A DNA stretch of 64,000 nt from JAGRCP01 sp942490705 (GCA_942490705.1 CALNXY010000013.1:434001-498000); one strand, 5' to 3'; positions 17,341 to 25,975 are shown, counted from the stretch's first letter. A program made the numbers and translations. Notes: generated from the letters alone by a model not told the origin.

Positions 17341-18570
17341 ATGCCCGAACTCTTTACCGTGCGCACGCCGCCCGAGGCGTGGACCCTCTTACTTGATCAC
17401 TTCTCGCCTACCGTCCAGACCGAACGCATTCCGACCGTCACGGCGCTGGGCCGCGTGCTGGCCGAGCAGCTGGTCTCGGCCCAGGACCTGCCCAACTTTC
17501 GCCGCTCCACAGTCGACGGCTACGCGGTGATCGCGGCCGATACCTACGGCGCTACGCCGGGTTTGCCCGCTTTCCTGACCGTCGCTGGCGAGGTGCCCAT
17601 GGGCACAGTGAGCACGCTGGCATTGGGCGTAGGGGAGGTTGCCTTGGTCCACACCGGCGGCATGATTCCCGACGATGCCAACGCGGTCGTCATGATCGAG
17701 AATACGCAGCGAGTGGATGATAACAGCATCGAACTCTTCAAGTCTGCGTCCGACGGCGAAAACGTGATCCAGATCGGCGAGGACATCCGCCATGGCGATG
17801 CGGTCCTCGCGCCCGGTCGGCAGCTGCGACCCCAGGACATCGGCGGCATGCTGGCGCTGGGGATCACCGAAGTGGCGGTGGCCGTGCCGCCGCGCGTTGC
17901 CATTCTCTCCACGGGTGATGAAGTCGTGCCGCCGGAGCAACCCATCCAGCCCGGGCAGGTACGCGACATCAATTCCTACACGTTGGCTTCGCTGACAAGC
18001 CGGGCAGGCGGCGAGCCGGTGCTCTACGGCATCATTCCTGATGACCGCGACGCATTGGCTGCGGCGGCTGCCCAAGCGCAGGCAGAATGTGACTTGAGCG
18101 TCCTGTCAGCAGGCAGTTCGGTCTCCTACCGCGACATGAGCGTCGACATCATCGACGCATTGGGTGAACCAGGCGTGCTCGTTCATGGCGTGAGCGTGCG
18201 CCCGGGCAAGCCGACAATCATCGCCGTGGCGGACGGTAAGCCTGTCTTTGGCCTGCCGGGCAACCCCGTTTCCGCCATGGTAATCTTCGACCTTTTCGTC
18301 ACGCCCACGATTCGAGCGCTGCTCGGTGCGCAAACGCCGCCGCAGCAGCAGGTACAGGCGCGACTGGCGCGCAACATCTCCTCGACGACGGGCCGCGAGG
18401 ACTACGTCCAGGTGCGCATCGAAACGCGCGACGGCGAACCGTGGGCCGTCCCCGTCTTTGGCAAAAGCAACCTCATTTACACCCTCGTCCACGCCGAAGG
18501 CGCGGTCAAAGTGCCCCTCGACTCCAACGGGATCCGCGAAGGCGCCTGGGTGACGGTGCTGCTGCATTGA
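17341..18570 (+). CDS. moeA: Molybdopterin molybdenumtransferase MoeA
   Basis: The 409-residue protein matches the usual MoeA length and inserts molybdate into adenylylated molybdopterin. Visible family features are FRRSTVDGYAV near residues 57-67, LVHTGGMIPDDANAVVMIE, the ILSTGDEVVPP segment, and GLPGNPVSAMV. The glycine motif usually written TSGGVSVGD is LSAGSSVSYRDM here, as in archaeal-type MoeA proteins. I start at ATG 17341; upstream TTG 17326 is an alternative. A second MoeA with a PBP-like tail is encoded at 20692-22647, so two paralogues share this locus. Confidence 0.88.
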   Translation: MPELFTVRTPPEAWTLLLDHFSPTVQTERIPTVTALGRVLAEQLVSAQDLPNFRRSTVDGYAVIAADTYGATPGLPAFLTVAGEVPMGTVSTLALGVGEVALVHTGGMIPDDANAVVMIENTQRVDDNSIELFKSASDGENVIQIGEDIRHGDAVLAPGRQLRPQDIGGMLALGITEVAVAVPPRVAILSTGDEVVPPEQPIQPGQVRDINSYTLASLTSRAGGEPVLYGIIPDDRDALAAAAAQAQAECDLSVLSAGSSVSYRDMSVDIIDALGEPGVLVHGVSVRPGKPTIIAVADGKPVFGLPGNPVSAMVIFDLFVTPTIRALLGAQTPPQQQVQARLARNISSTTGREDYVQVRIETRDGEPWAVPVFGKSNLIYTLVHAEGAVKVPLDSNGIREGAWVTVLLH

Positions 18571-18645
18571 CGTGGAAATGGAACGCGAAAATCCGCCCGT
18601 GTCCGCCAGATCCGTATGATCCGCGTTCCATCAAAGCGTTCCCCA

Positions 18646-19902
18646 TCAAATCGCACTAAACCATCCCATTGCGCCCCGGTCAGCCAGATGGTGTTGATGG
18701 GGATGAAACATGTAGCGCCCCCGCTCGGGGAGCGTGAATTCGAGGATCGCACGCTCGGCCATGCCCAGCGTGACGACGTCGGTGTGAACCAGCGGCGTAA
18801 GGCTCGTGCCGCTGGGAAAGAGGTCGAAGGTCTGGGCGTGGAGATGGAAGGAGCCCACCGGTTCGTACTCCAGCATATTGACCAAATAGAGCCGTACCAG
18901 CTCGCCGACCGGCGCCTTGATCGGAAACTTGGCGTAGTAGCCGGCGACGCCGTTCCACGTCACCACCGAACTGCGCTGTACCCCATCGGGATCCCATCCA
19001 CAGAGGACGAGCAACACCTCCAGGGCCGGCGGCCGCGGCTCGGGCGGATCGACGATGAGCACGCCATGCATGCCGCGGGCGATGTGTTGCGCAATCGGCA
19101 TCACGTGGCAGTGATAAGGATGGACGCCAAAGGGAGCGGCTGTAATCTCATAGGTGGTCTCTGCGCCGGGCGGGATGGGTTCCCAGCCGTCCATCTGCGG
19201 GCTGTGGCGACCGTGAAAGTGGAGGTTGTGGGGGTGTTCAGTGCGATTGCGCACGGTGACGTGCAAGAGGTCTCCCTCTTTGGCGCGCAGCGTGGGGCCG
19301 GGTGCAAAGCCGTTGTTGGTCCAGCCATGGGGCGTAACCGGCTGGCTCAAATCGCCGCCGCTGGGGGCGGATGGATCGGCCAGGCGATAGGTCCAGGCGT
19401 GCACGGCAACGTCGCTGCTCACGTCCAAGTGGCGTTCGACGATGTCCAGCGTGTATGTACGCGTGGCGCCCGGCGGCAGATCATCTCGGGGCGGCGGGAA
19501 CGTGCAGAAGACGCTGGCCTGGCCCCGCCCGCGCACGTCGGTGGAGAGATCCCAGAGCGCCAGGCTGATCCACAGCGCAAAGAGGGTCATGATCAGAATC
19601 CAGCCGTAGAGGCCGAAAATGTTGTTGACCCAGTAGTGGCTGGGCGCCAGGCCAAAGAGCGTGGGCGTCTTACCCTGGGTCACCGTCACGTCGGGCGGCA
19701 GATCGGGCACCGTGATGGCGCTCAGGTCGAGCGGATAGCCGGCAAAGACCTCGACTGCCGGCACAACCGGGGCGCCGGCTCCGCCCGGCATCTGCGCTTG
19801 CGGCGGCGGCTTGGGCACCGAGCCGATCTCGACCTGCGGGTTCCATCCCATGGCGCCTTGAACCGCACGACCGGCCAGATCGGTAAATGCAATCAATTCC
19901 AT
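18646..19902 (-). CDS. Membrane-anchored multicopper oxidase
   Basis: The 418-residue protein has a proline-rich N-terminal stretch, one membrane helix (YGWILIMTLFALWISLALW, about residues 99-117) and two cupredoxin domains. Copper ligands are visible as LHFHGRH, HPYHCHVMPIAQHIARGM, GSFHLHAQTF and the final MFHPHQHHLADRGAMG, so the HCH cluster that usually joins types 1 and 3 copper lies in the first domain and a Cys-less HPHQHH in the second. It probably oxidises a small reductant or metal outside the membrane. No ribosome site precedes ATG 19902; the frame stays open to a stop at 19975-19977, through a run of seven G at 19959-19965, so a frameshift or missed start is possible. Confidence 0.8.
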   Translation of the reverse strand: MELIAFTDLAGRAVQGAMGWNPQVEIGSVPKPPPQAQMPGGAGAPVVPAVEVFAGYPLDLSAITVPDLPPDVTVTQGKTPTLFGLAPSHYWVNNIFGLYGWILIMTLFALWISLALWDLSTDVRGRGQASVFCTFPPPRDDLPPGATRTYTLDIVERHLDVSSDVAVHAWTYRLADPSAPSGGDLSQPVTPHGWTNNGFAPGPTLRAKEGDLLHVTVRNRTEHPHNLHFHGRHSPQMDGWEPIPPGAETTYEITAAPFGVHPYHCHVMPIAQHIARGMHGVLIVDPPEPRPPALEVLLVLCGWDPDGVQRSSVVTWNGVAGYYAKFPIKAPVGELVRLYLVNMLEYEPVGSFHLHAQTFDLFPSGTSLTPLVHTDVVTLGMAERAILEFTLPERGRYMFHPHQHHLADRGAMGWFSAI

Positions 19903-20691
19903 ACGCAGCGGAAAGCGGGGTCCAGCGCAGGAGAGCAGCGTCTCCCAAGCCTGGCGGCGGGGGGGCTCGTTGCCTCAAGCAGGCGGCCCGGCGGTCCGCC
20001 CGCCAGATCGGCCGCCGTTCGAGTTCATCTGCCGGCCGGCCCGGGGCGGGGGTGCCGTGCCGTCGGCGGGGGCGGCGTGGGCACAATGCCCCGCCGTTGG
20101 CGGCGAGTTGAGAGAAGATTGGGGGGGGCGCGCGGGAGGGCGGGGGCGGAAGGGGGGAGGAGAAGAGCCGTGCGAAGGCGATGGGGCGTGGGGGGGGCGA
20201 GGGCCGAAGAGACCATTGACGCGGGCTTTTGCACGGTGAGATTCTCCACGGCACGCCGCGGCCCGCAATAAAGATGCCATTGTCGCGGCTCGCTGTCGAT
20301 GATGACCTCGTTGCGATCCGTGCCGCGAGGCTCGAGACGGCTTCGTTGCCTTCAAAGATTGGGACGGCCATGACCGTCGGTGATCTGCTCGTCTCGGAGT
20401 TGGCCCATTGTAACGAAGGCGCTCAGTTTTGTCACATGGCACAGCACAGATTCACTATGTTTGTTCCGCACAGAGCTGCTGGTAACGCTGACAGGTGCAG
20501 TCGATTGGGGGGGGGGGGCGGTGTACGAACGGACTGGTCTCTTTCTCCAGGGCAGCCCCCAAATGTGGTATGCACCCGTCGATTGGAGATCTCTTTTCTT
20601 CTTTCTGATTTGCGCTATAGTACAATGACACCCAGTTATTTGATTTGTCTCCCGGCTATGCTTTTGGCCGGCTCCGCTACAAGAAATTGCT
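19903..20691. other. 789-bp gene-poor region with G-rich tract
   Basis: No convincing gene. Minus-strand frames just upstream of the multicopper oxidase read plausibly for about 25 codons before a stop. From 20121 to 20205 the plus strand carries repeated runs of 3-8 G, able in principle to form G-quadruplexes. A MITE-like element with a 12-G run lies at 20509-20577. The last 100 bases form the leader of the MoeA-PBP gene, with TATAGT at 20616. Confidence 0.6.
20509..20577. mobile_element. MITE-like element, copy B, with 9-bp target duplication
   Basis: A 69-bp segment is flanked by GTCGATTGG on both sides (20500-20508 and 20578-20586). Its interior and right end match copy A at 10889-10969. 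The left terminal repeat is replaced by a run of G, consistent with loss of the sequence between two G runs by slippage. It lies about 115 bp upstream of the MoeA-PBP gene. Confidence 0.75.
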
Positions 20692-22647
20692 ATGACTGAT
20701 AAACCTGAACGGAACATCTATCTCCATGACGTTGCCCTCAGCGAGGCGCTGGAGAGTTGGTACGCTGCACTGTCGGAAGAAGGGCTGTTGACGCCGCTCG
20801 GCGCCGAGACCGTCCCCCTGACCGCGGCCCTTGGCCGCGTGACGGCCGAGCCGGTCTGGGCCAAGATCTCCTCACCGCACTACCATGCCGCGGCCATGGA
20901 CGGCTACGCGGTGCGCGCCGAGGAGACCCATGGCGCCACGGAGACGAACCCCAAGCTGCTGCGCATCGGCAGCCAGGCCATCCCGGTTGATACGGGTGAC
21001 CCCATGCCGCCGGCAACCAACGCCGTCATTATGATCGAGCACACTCATCTGGTTGAGGAGAACGCGGACGCGTCAATTGAGATCATGGCGACGACCGCGC
21101 CCTGGCGTCACGTGCGCGCCATGGGCGAGGACATGGTGGCGACGGAGCTGGTGTTGCCGGCCAATCACAAGCTGCGCCCGCAGGATCTGGGCGCGATTGC
21201 CGGCTGTGGCCATACGGAGGTTACCGTTTATCGTCAACCGCGCGTTGCAATCCAGCCTACGGGCACCGAATTGGTCGTGCCGGGTGAGCCATTGACGCCC
21301 GGCGCTATTATTGAGTACAACTCGCTCGTTTTGGGTGCGCAGGCCGAAGAAGCAGGCTGTAGCGTGGACCGGTTGCCGATTCAGGCCGACAAGTATGAGA
21401 TGATCAAGGGCGCGATTGAAGCAGCGCTGGCCACCCACGATATTGTCGTTGTCAATGCCGGTTCGTCGGCCGGTTCGGAAGACTACACTGCGGCCATCGT
21501 GCAGGAGTTGGGCACGCTTTGCGTACACGGCATTGCCATGCGACCTGGTCACCCGGTGATCCTGGGCGTCGCCAAGGGCAAGGCACTGGTTGGCATTCCC
21601 GGCTACCCTGTCTCTGCCGCCATGACCTTTGACCTCATCATCAAGCCGCTGCTCTACCGCTGGCAGGGCATCCAGCCGCCCGAACGTCCGACCATCCAGG
21701 CCACGCTCTCGCGTAAGGTGCTCTCGCCCATGGGCGAAGATGAATTCATGCGCGTGACGTTGGGCCGGGTCGGCGAACGCATCGTCGCCACGCCTCTATC
21801 CCGCGGCGCGGGCGTGATCATGTCGCTGGTCAATGCCGACGGCATCGTGACCATTCCTCGCTTCTCCGAAGGCCACCATGCCGGTGAGGAAGTCACCGTA
21901 GAATTGCTGCGCGCGCCCGGCTCCATCGACCGCACCATCGTCGCCATCGGCAGCCATGACCTGACGCTCGATTTGCTGGCCGATCAACTGCGGCGCACGC
22001 GGCCCGAACTGACCCTTTCTTCCGCGCACGTAGGCAGTTTGAGCGGTTTGCTGGCGCTTCAGCGCGGCGAGGCGCACATCGCCGGCGCACACCTGCTTGA
22101 CGAGGAGACGGGCGAATACAATGTGGACTACATCCGTCGCCTGCTCACGCCCCATGGTGTCGATGTCGTCCTGTTGCGCTTCGTCAATCGACAACAAGGG
22201 CTGATCGTGCCCAAGGGCAACCCCAAAGCGATCACCACGCTGGCCGATCTGCTACGCGACGATGTCGTCTTCATCAACCGGCAACGGGGCGCGGGCACGC
22301 GTGTCCTCCTCGATTATCAGCTCAAGCAAAATGGGCTCAATCCCCGCGAAATCGAGGGCTACGATCGTCAGGAGTATACGCACCTTGCGGTCGCGGCCGC
22401 GGTTAAGAGCGGCGCAGCCGATTGCGGCCTGGGCATCCTGGGCGCAGCCCGTGCGCTGGATCTGGACTTCGTGCCCCTCTTCAACGAGCGCTACGATCTG
22501 GTCATTCCATTGGCGCACTATACGAGCGACTTGCTGGCCCCACTGCTCGAAATCATTCGCGACCCTGAGTTCGCGGCGGCGGTAGAGGCCCTCGGCGGGT
22601 ACGAGACCGCGGGGATGGGCGAAGAATACTGCATCATTGCCAATTAA
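20692..22647 (+). CDS. MoeA fused to a C-terminal PBP-like (LysR-substrate/ModA-type) domain
   Basis: Of 651 residues, about 1-410 form a MoeA: HAAAMDGYAVRA, VMIEHTH, VAIQPTGTELVVPG, VNAGSSAGSEDYT and GIPGYPVSAAMTF are the family segments. From about residue 413 (TIVAIGSHDLTLDLLADQL) to the end is a PBP-like domain of the type seen in molybdate-dependent regulators and MoeA fusions, with DVVFINRQRGAGTR and AVKSGAADCGLG. The tail may sense or hold molybdate, or an oxyanion or cofactor intermediate; that is inference. The gene ends inside a palindrome shared with selD, and both proteins finish in IIAN. Confidence 0.9.
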   Translation: MTDKPERNIYLHDVALSEALESWYAALSEEGLLTPLGAETVPLTAALGRVTAEPVWAKISSPHYHAAAMDGYAVRAEETHGATETNPKLLRIGSQAIPVDTGDPMPPATNAVIMIEHTHLVEENADASIEIMATTAPWRHVRAMGEDMVATELVLPANHKLRPQDLGAIAGCGHTEVTVYRQPRVAIQPTGTELVVPGEPLTPGAIIEYNSLVLGAQAEEAGCSVDRLPIQADKYEMIKGAIEAALATHDIVVVNAGSSAGSEDYTAAIVQELGTLCVHGIAMRPGHPVILGVAKGKALVGIPGYPVSAAMTFDLIIKPLLYRWQGIQPPERPTIQATLSRKVLSPMGEDEFMRVTLGRVGERIVATPLSRGAGVIMSLVNADGIVTIPRFSEGHHAGEEVTVELLRAPGSIDRTIVAIGSHDLTLDLLADQLRRTRPELTLSSAHVGSLSGLLALQRGEAHIAGAHLLDEETGEYNVDYIRRLLTPHGVDVVLLRFVNRQQGLIVPKGNPKAITTLADLLRDDVVFINRQRGAGTRVLLDYQLKQNGLNPREIEGYDRQEYTHLAVAAAVKSGAADCGLGILGAARALDLDFVPLFNERYDLVIPLAHYTSDLLAPLLEIIRDPEFAAAVEALGGYETAGMGEEYCIIAN

Positions 22648-22668
22648 CAATTGTCAATTGGCAATGAT
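22633..22668. terminator. Palindrome across two convergent stop codons
   Basis: Arms ATCATTGCCAATT (22633-22645) and its complement (22656-22668) enclose a 10-base nearly self-complementary centre. It spans the last codons and stops of both the MoeA-PBP gene and selD. It can form a hairpin in either transcript and probably serves as a bidirectional terminator, though without a U-tract. Confidence 0.7.
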
Positions 22669-23775
22669 CTCAATACCTTCGATGCCGGCGACGACCTCGC
22701 CGATTTCCCAGGCCGGTTGTTCATGTTCGGCGCAGACGGCGTGAAAGGCCTCGAGGCCGGCCGGTGGCACAGCAATCAGCAGGCCGCCGCTGGTTTCCAC
22801 TTCCCATAGAAGCGTTCGTTGCGCGGCGGTAACGCCGTACTCAAAATGCACGGCGTGGCCAAAGCTGGCCGGGTTGCGTTCGCTGCCCCGGGTCAGGTAG
22901 CCTGCCTCAATGTAGTCGAAGGCGCCGGGTAGAGCCGGCACGCGTCCCGCATCAATGCGGAAGCCGGCTGCAACTTCACGTCCGGTGGCCAGGGCCATTT
23001 CAGTGCCGTGGCCCAACAGGCCAAAGCCGGTGATATCGGTCGCGCCGCGTGCCCCGGCTGCCTGGGCAGCTCGGGCCGCACAGCGATTGAGCTTGAGCAT
23101 GGAGAGCGTTGCCGCATCCAAGTGGGCCGTCTGAATGATCGGTTTGCCGCGCAGGCGTTGCCAGCCCCGGGCTGCACTGCTTGCCGCCGGCCCGCTCAGC
23201 TTGGCCGCGGTCGTGATCACGCCCGTGCCCAGCGGCTTGGTCAAAAAGAGACGATCGCCCGGCCGCGCACCACCTTTGCGCATCACCGCCTGCGGATGGA
23301 CCATGCCGGTCACGCTGAGGCCGTAGAAGGGCTCTGGATTGGTCACCGTGTGGCCACCGGCAATGGCCGCGCCGGCTTCCTTCACTTTTGTAGCGCCACC
23401 GGCAAAGACCTGTGCAACGGATTCGCCGCTCATGCCGTCCGGAAAGCCGGCGATGTTGAGGCAGAAGAGCACTTCGCCGCCCATGGCATAGACGTCGCTC
23501 ATGGCGTTGGCAGCCGCAATGGCGCCCCACGTCCACGGATCATCGACGATGGGCGTGAAGAAGTCCGTGGTTTTGATCAGCGCGCGTTCAGGGTCCAACT
23601 GATAGACGGCCGCGTCATCCGGCTCGCTCAGCCCGACGAGGACTTGTTCATATTCATTTGCCGGGAAGAACCCGGCCAGTTGTCGCACGACCTGCGACAG
23701 AGTCTCCGGCGGGAGCTTAGACGCTCAACCGGCGCACTCCACCATTGCAGTCAGCGGTTTTGGATTGATGCTCAT
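22654..23775 (-). CDS. selD: Selenide, water dikinase SelD, a selenoprotein with UGA-encoded Sec17
   Basis: SelD makes selenophosphate from selenide and ATP, the selenium donor for selenocysteine and selenouridine. Conventional ORF calling begins at GTG 23688, but the frame continues upstream through one TGA (23725-23727) to ATG 23775, which has a GAGGA site. This gives 373 residues, with ECAGUASKLPPETLSQ at the N-terminus. Sec is residue 17 and Lys residue 20, the same positions as catalytic Cys17 and Lys20 of E. coli SelD. A hairpin with a GGUC loop follows the UGA. Downstream, KTTDFFTPIVDDPWTWG, AANAMSDVYAMGG and GGHTV are SelD motifs. It is convergent with the MoeA-PBP gene. Confidence 0.9.
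23681..23699 (-). promoter_or_regulatory. Bacterial SECIS-like hairpin in selD mRNA
   Basis: On the minus strand a perfect 7-bp stem TGTCGCA/TGCGACA encloses the loop GGTCG. The GGU of the loop starts 32 nt after the UGA. In E. coli fdhF the SelB-binding hairpin also has a GCA-GGUC loop, about 18 nt after the UGA. Both loop and distance fit a bacterial SECIS element. No SelB gene is in the window. Confidence 0.7.
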
Positions 23776-23880
23776 CGTCCTCTAGAATAACTCGCTCTCG
23801 CGCACGTTGTCGTAGGCTGGCTCGCCAAGCCAGGGCACAATATGCGTTCTTATCCTTATCACCAGCAAGGAGCAGGCCAC

Positions 23881-24348
23881 ATGACTTCCGGTTCAGAGTA
23901 TGCTTCAGCACTAGAGCGCGCGTTCGCTGAGCTGTTGGCCCTATATGACCAACTGACGCCGGCCCAGATTGAGCAGGGGGCCGTCGGCGACGGCTGGACG
24001 CCCAAGACTCTGCTCGCGCACGTTGCGTATTGGGATGACTTCCAGACCCGGCGCATGCAAGATGCCCTGCTTGGTGCGACCGCCGCCTCGGGCGTGACGC
24101 AGCCCGTGGGGGACAACGATGCGCGCTTGCAGGCGGATCAGACGCGAAATTGGGAGGACGTTCTATCCCAGGCGCAGGCGCATCGTTCGCGCATGATCGG
24201 CTTTGCCTATGGTCTGGATGAAGCAGCCCTAACGACCAAATATCCTGAAGGGGAGCGTAGCCTTGTCCTTGCCTACCTCTTGCAGCACATGGTCAACCAC
24301 ACGACTGAGCACACGGATCAACTGCGCGCATACGTCGAGTATCGGTGA
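23881..24348 (+). CDS. DinB/YfiT family four-helix protein
   Basis: The 155-residue protein has the DinB-like four-helix layout. The putative metal-binding histidines are visible: one in LLAHVAYWDD near residue 44 and a cluster in LLQHMVNHTTEHTDQL near the end. Such proteins are often thiol- or damage-related metal-dependent enzymes, but most have no known reaction. ATG 23881 has AAGGAG upstream, so the in-frame start at 23842 is rejected. It is divergent from selD with about 105 bp between starts. Confidence 0.85.
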   Translation: MTSGSEYASALERAFAELLALYDQLTPAQIEQGAVGDGWTPKTLLAHVAYWDDFQTRRMQDALLGATAASGVTQPVGDNDARLQADQTRNWEDVLSQAQAHRSRMIGFAYGLDEAALTTKYPEGERSLVLAYLLQHMVNHTTEHTDQLRAYVEYR

Positions 24349-24430
24349 AGGCGCTGTGGCCGTGGCGAACGGCGCAAGATCACGACCCATGCCCGAAACA
24401 AGCTGCGGGTAACGGGAAGCTTGTGCAAAA

Positions 24431-24465
24431 AAGGGTCGTCGCCTTACATGGCGACGACCCTTTTT
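24431..24465 (+). terminator. Rho-independent terminator
   Basis: A 13-bp perfect stem (24431-24443 with 24450-24462) and 6-base loop are followed by T residues, and preceded by A residues, so it may also act on the convergent PPIase transcript. Confidence 0.92.
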
Positions 24466-24565
24466 GATTTGGCACGCTGTCCGAAAATGTAGATCGGAGA
24501 ATGATCAGCAGGCGAACCGCCCAGCAAGCATTCTCAATTGTCCATTCTCGATCAATCTGACGACA

Positions 24566-25975
24566 TCAATTCGCTCCGGTAAGGGATTGACCGATGTCAT
24601 TTGGCAACAGGGAGGTCAGATTGTCAGGCCGCTCAATGTCGAGCGCAACAATCTGCTCCTGGAGCCATTCTTCGAAAGCCAGGGCGGCCTCCTGTTGAAG
24701 TGTGGCCTCGTCTTTTTCGCGGGCCTCATCGGCGTCCGTTACTTCGATCAGATGCCAGCCGAAGTCAGTCTCGACCGGTTCGCTGACCTCACCTGGGGCC
24801 AGTGCGAAGGCCGCTTCTTCGAAGGGTTCCACCATCTGTCCCCGACCAAACCAGCCCAGATCGCCACCTTCTTGTGCGTTGCTGAAATCGTCGCTGTACT
24901 CTGCGGCGATATCGGCAAACGCTTCACCGGCCACAATGCGCTGACGTAACTCTTCGGCCAGCGCTCGGGTCTCCTCGATGTCGCGAGGAGCAGGCGTCGG
25001 CCGTGGAGTCGGCGCGCCTTCCGGCACTTCAGTTGGCGTGGCTGTGGGCTCCGGGGTCGGCTCACCGTCCGGCACAGCAGTGGGTTCAGGCGTGGGATCC
25101 ACAGGGCGCAGCAGAATGTGGCGTGCGTTGACCTGTGCTTCCGTTGTCTCGACCCGCTCCGCCGTGATCGCCTCTTCGACCTTGGCGCGCAGGAGGCGTG
25201 CAGCGATGACTGCCCGGTATTCCTCCACACTCATGCCGGCGACTTCCTGCAGATTTTCTTCCAACGCGGCGATGCCAGTGGCGTACAGCTCGTCGTCGAT
25301 AACGGGCAGAGTCGGCAGCGGCTCTGGTGTGGGCAGCTCTACCGTCTCCGTAATGACGGAATCGGCAGCCAGCGTGGGCTCGGGCGTCGGCGTCCAACTG
25401 GCCGCGACTTCCGTGGCCTCAGCTGCGGCGACCGCGGTTTCGGTGGCCTGTGGGGCCGTAAGCGCGCCCTGAGCAGCGGCAACTTCGCGTTCCAGCGCCT
25501 CATCAATCTCGGTCTCGCTCACGTCGATGCCGCGTCGCGCCGCCTCCTCAGCGATCACGACCTCTTCGACCATGCTGTCGAGAACATCCGCCCCCAATGC
25601 AAACGGATTGGTGAGAATGGCCGAAATTTGATTCAACTGCGAGGTGAAGATCCCCTGGCCGCCAAACTGCTGCTCCATCTCCGCCATGCGGAAATATTGG
25701 TTGAGCAGTTGGCTCTCCTCGAAGTATGCTCGCTTCTGGAAATCTCGTACGGCAATCGAGGTGTCTCCCACCCTCACCGCCGCCTGATTCGGCCTGATAA
25801 GAAACTCAGAGATCAGACCGAAGGCTACGATGGCGGCAACCACACCGAGCGTAATGCCTACGCCGATATAGAGCTTACGGTTGCGCTGGCGGTCACGCTC
25901 ACGTAACCGTACTTCCTTGCGCGTAATCGTCGGCTCAATATCGGCTTCTTGTTGATTGCGCTTCTTTTTGGACAT
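24566..25975 (-). CDS. Membrane-anchored parvulin-type peptidylprolyl isomerase
   Basis: The 469-residue protein has a charged cytoplasmic N-terminus, one membrane helix (LYIGVGITLGVVAAIVAFGLI, about residues 35-55), a SurA-like N-terminal region, a low-complexity Pro/Thr/Glu linker, and one rotamase domain: VNARHILLR, FADIAAEYSDDFSNAQEGGDLGWFGRGQMV, FALAPGEVSEPVETDFGWHLIEV. Such proteins fold or chaperone exported proteins at the outer face of the membrane. A second Thr-Pro-rich insert (PTPEPTAVP) lies inside the parvulin domain between its first strand and the EEL helix, which is unusual. It begins eight bases after rpsR and is probably co-transcribed with it. Confidence 0.88.
   Translation of the reverse strand: MSKKKRNQQEADIEPTITRKEVRLRERDRQRNRKLYIGVGITLGVVAAIVAFGLISEFLIRPNQAAVRVGDTSIAVRDFQKRAYFEESQLLNQYFRMAEMEQQFGGQGIFTSQLNQISAILTNPFALGADVLDSMVEEVVIAEEAARRGIDVSETEIDEALEREVAAAQGALTAPQATETAVAAAEATEVAASWTPTPEPTLAADSVITETVELPTPEPLPTLPVIDDELYATGIAALEENLQEVAGMSVEEYRAVIAARLLRAKVEEAITAERVETTEAQVNARHILLRPVDPTPEPTAVPDGEPTPEPTATPTEVPEGAPTPRPTPAPRDIEETRALAEELRQRIVAGEAFADIAAEYSDDFSNAQEGGDLGWFGRGQMVEPFEEAAFALAPGEVSEPVETDFGWHLIEVTDADEAREKDEATLQQEAALAFEEWLQEQIVALDIERPDNLTSLLPNDIGQSLTGAN

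Noticed and set aside
19940..19980. In-frame TGA upstream of the multicopper oxidase as another selenocysteine codon
   Set aside because: No conserved motif around it and no GGU-loop hairpin at the right distance; a stop or frameshift is simpler.
18616..20271. 551-codon plus-strand ORF opposite the multicopper oxidase
   Set aside because: It is the antisense of a gene with clear copper-binding motifs and its own protein is Arg/Gly-rich without domains.
19670..20371. 233-codon minus-strand ORF overlapping the start of the multicopper oxidase
   Set aside because: Low-complexity Pro/Arg translation of the G-rich tract; no conserved motif.
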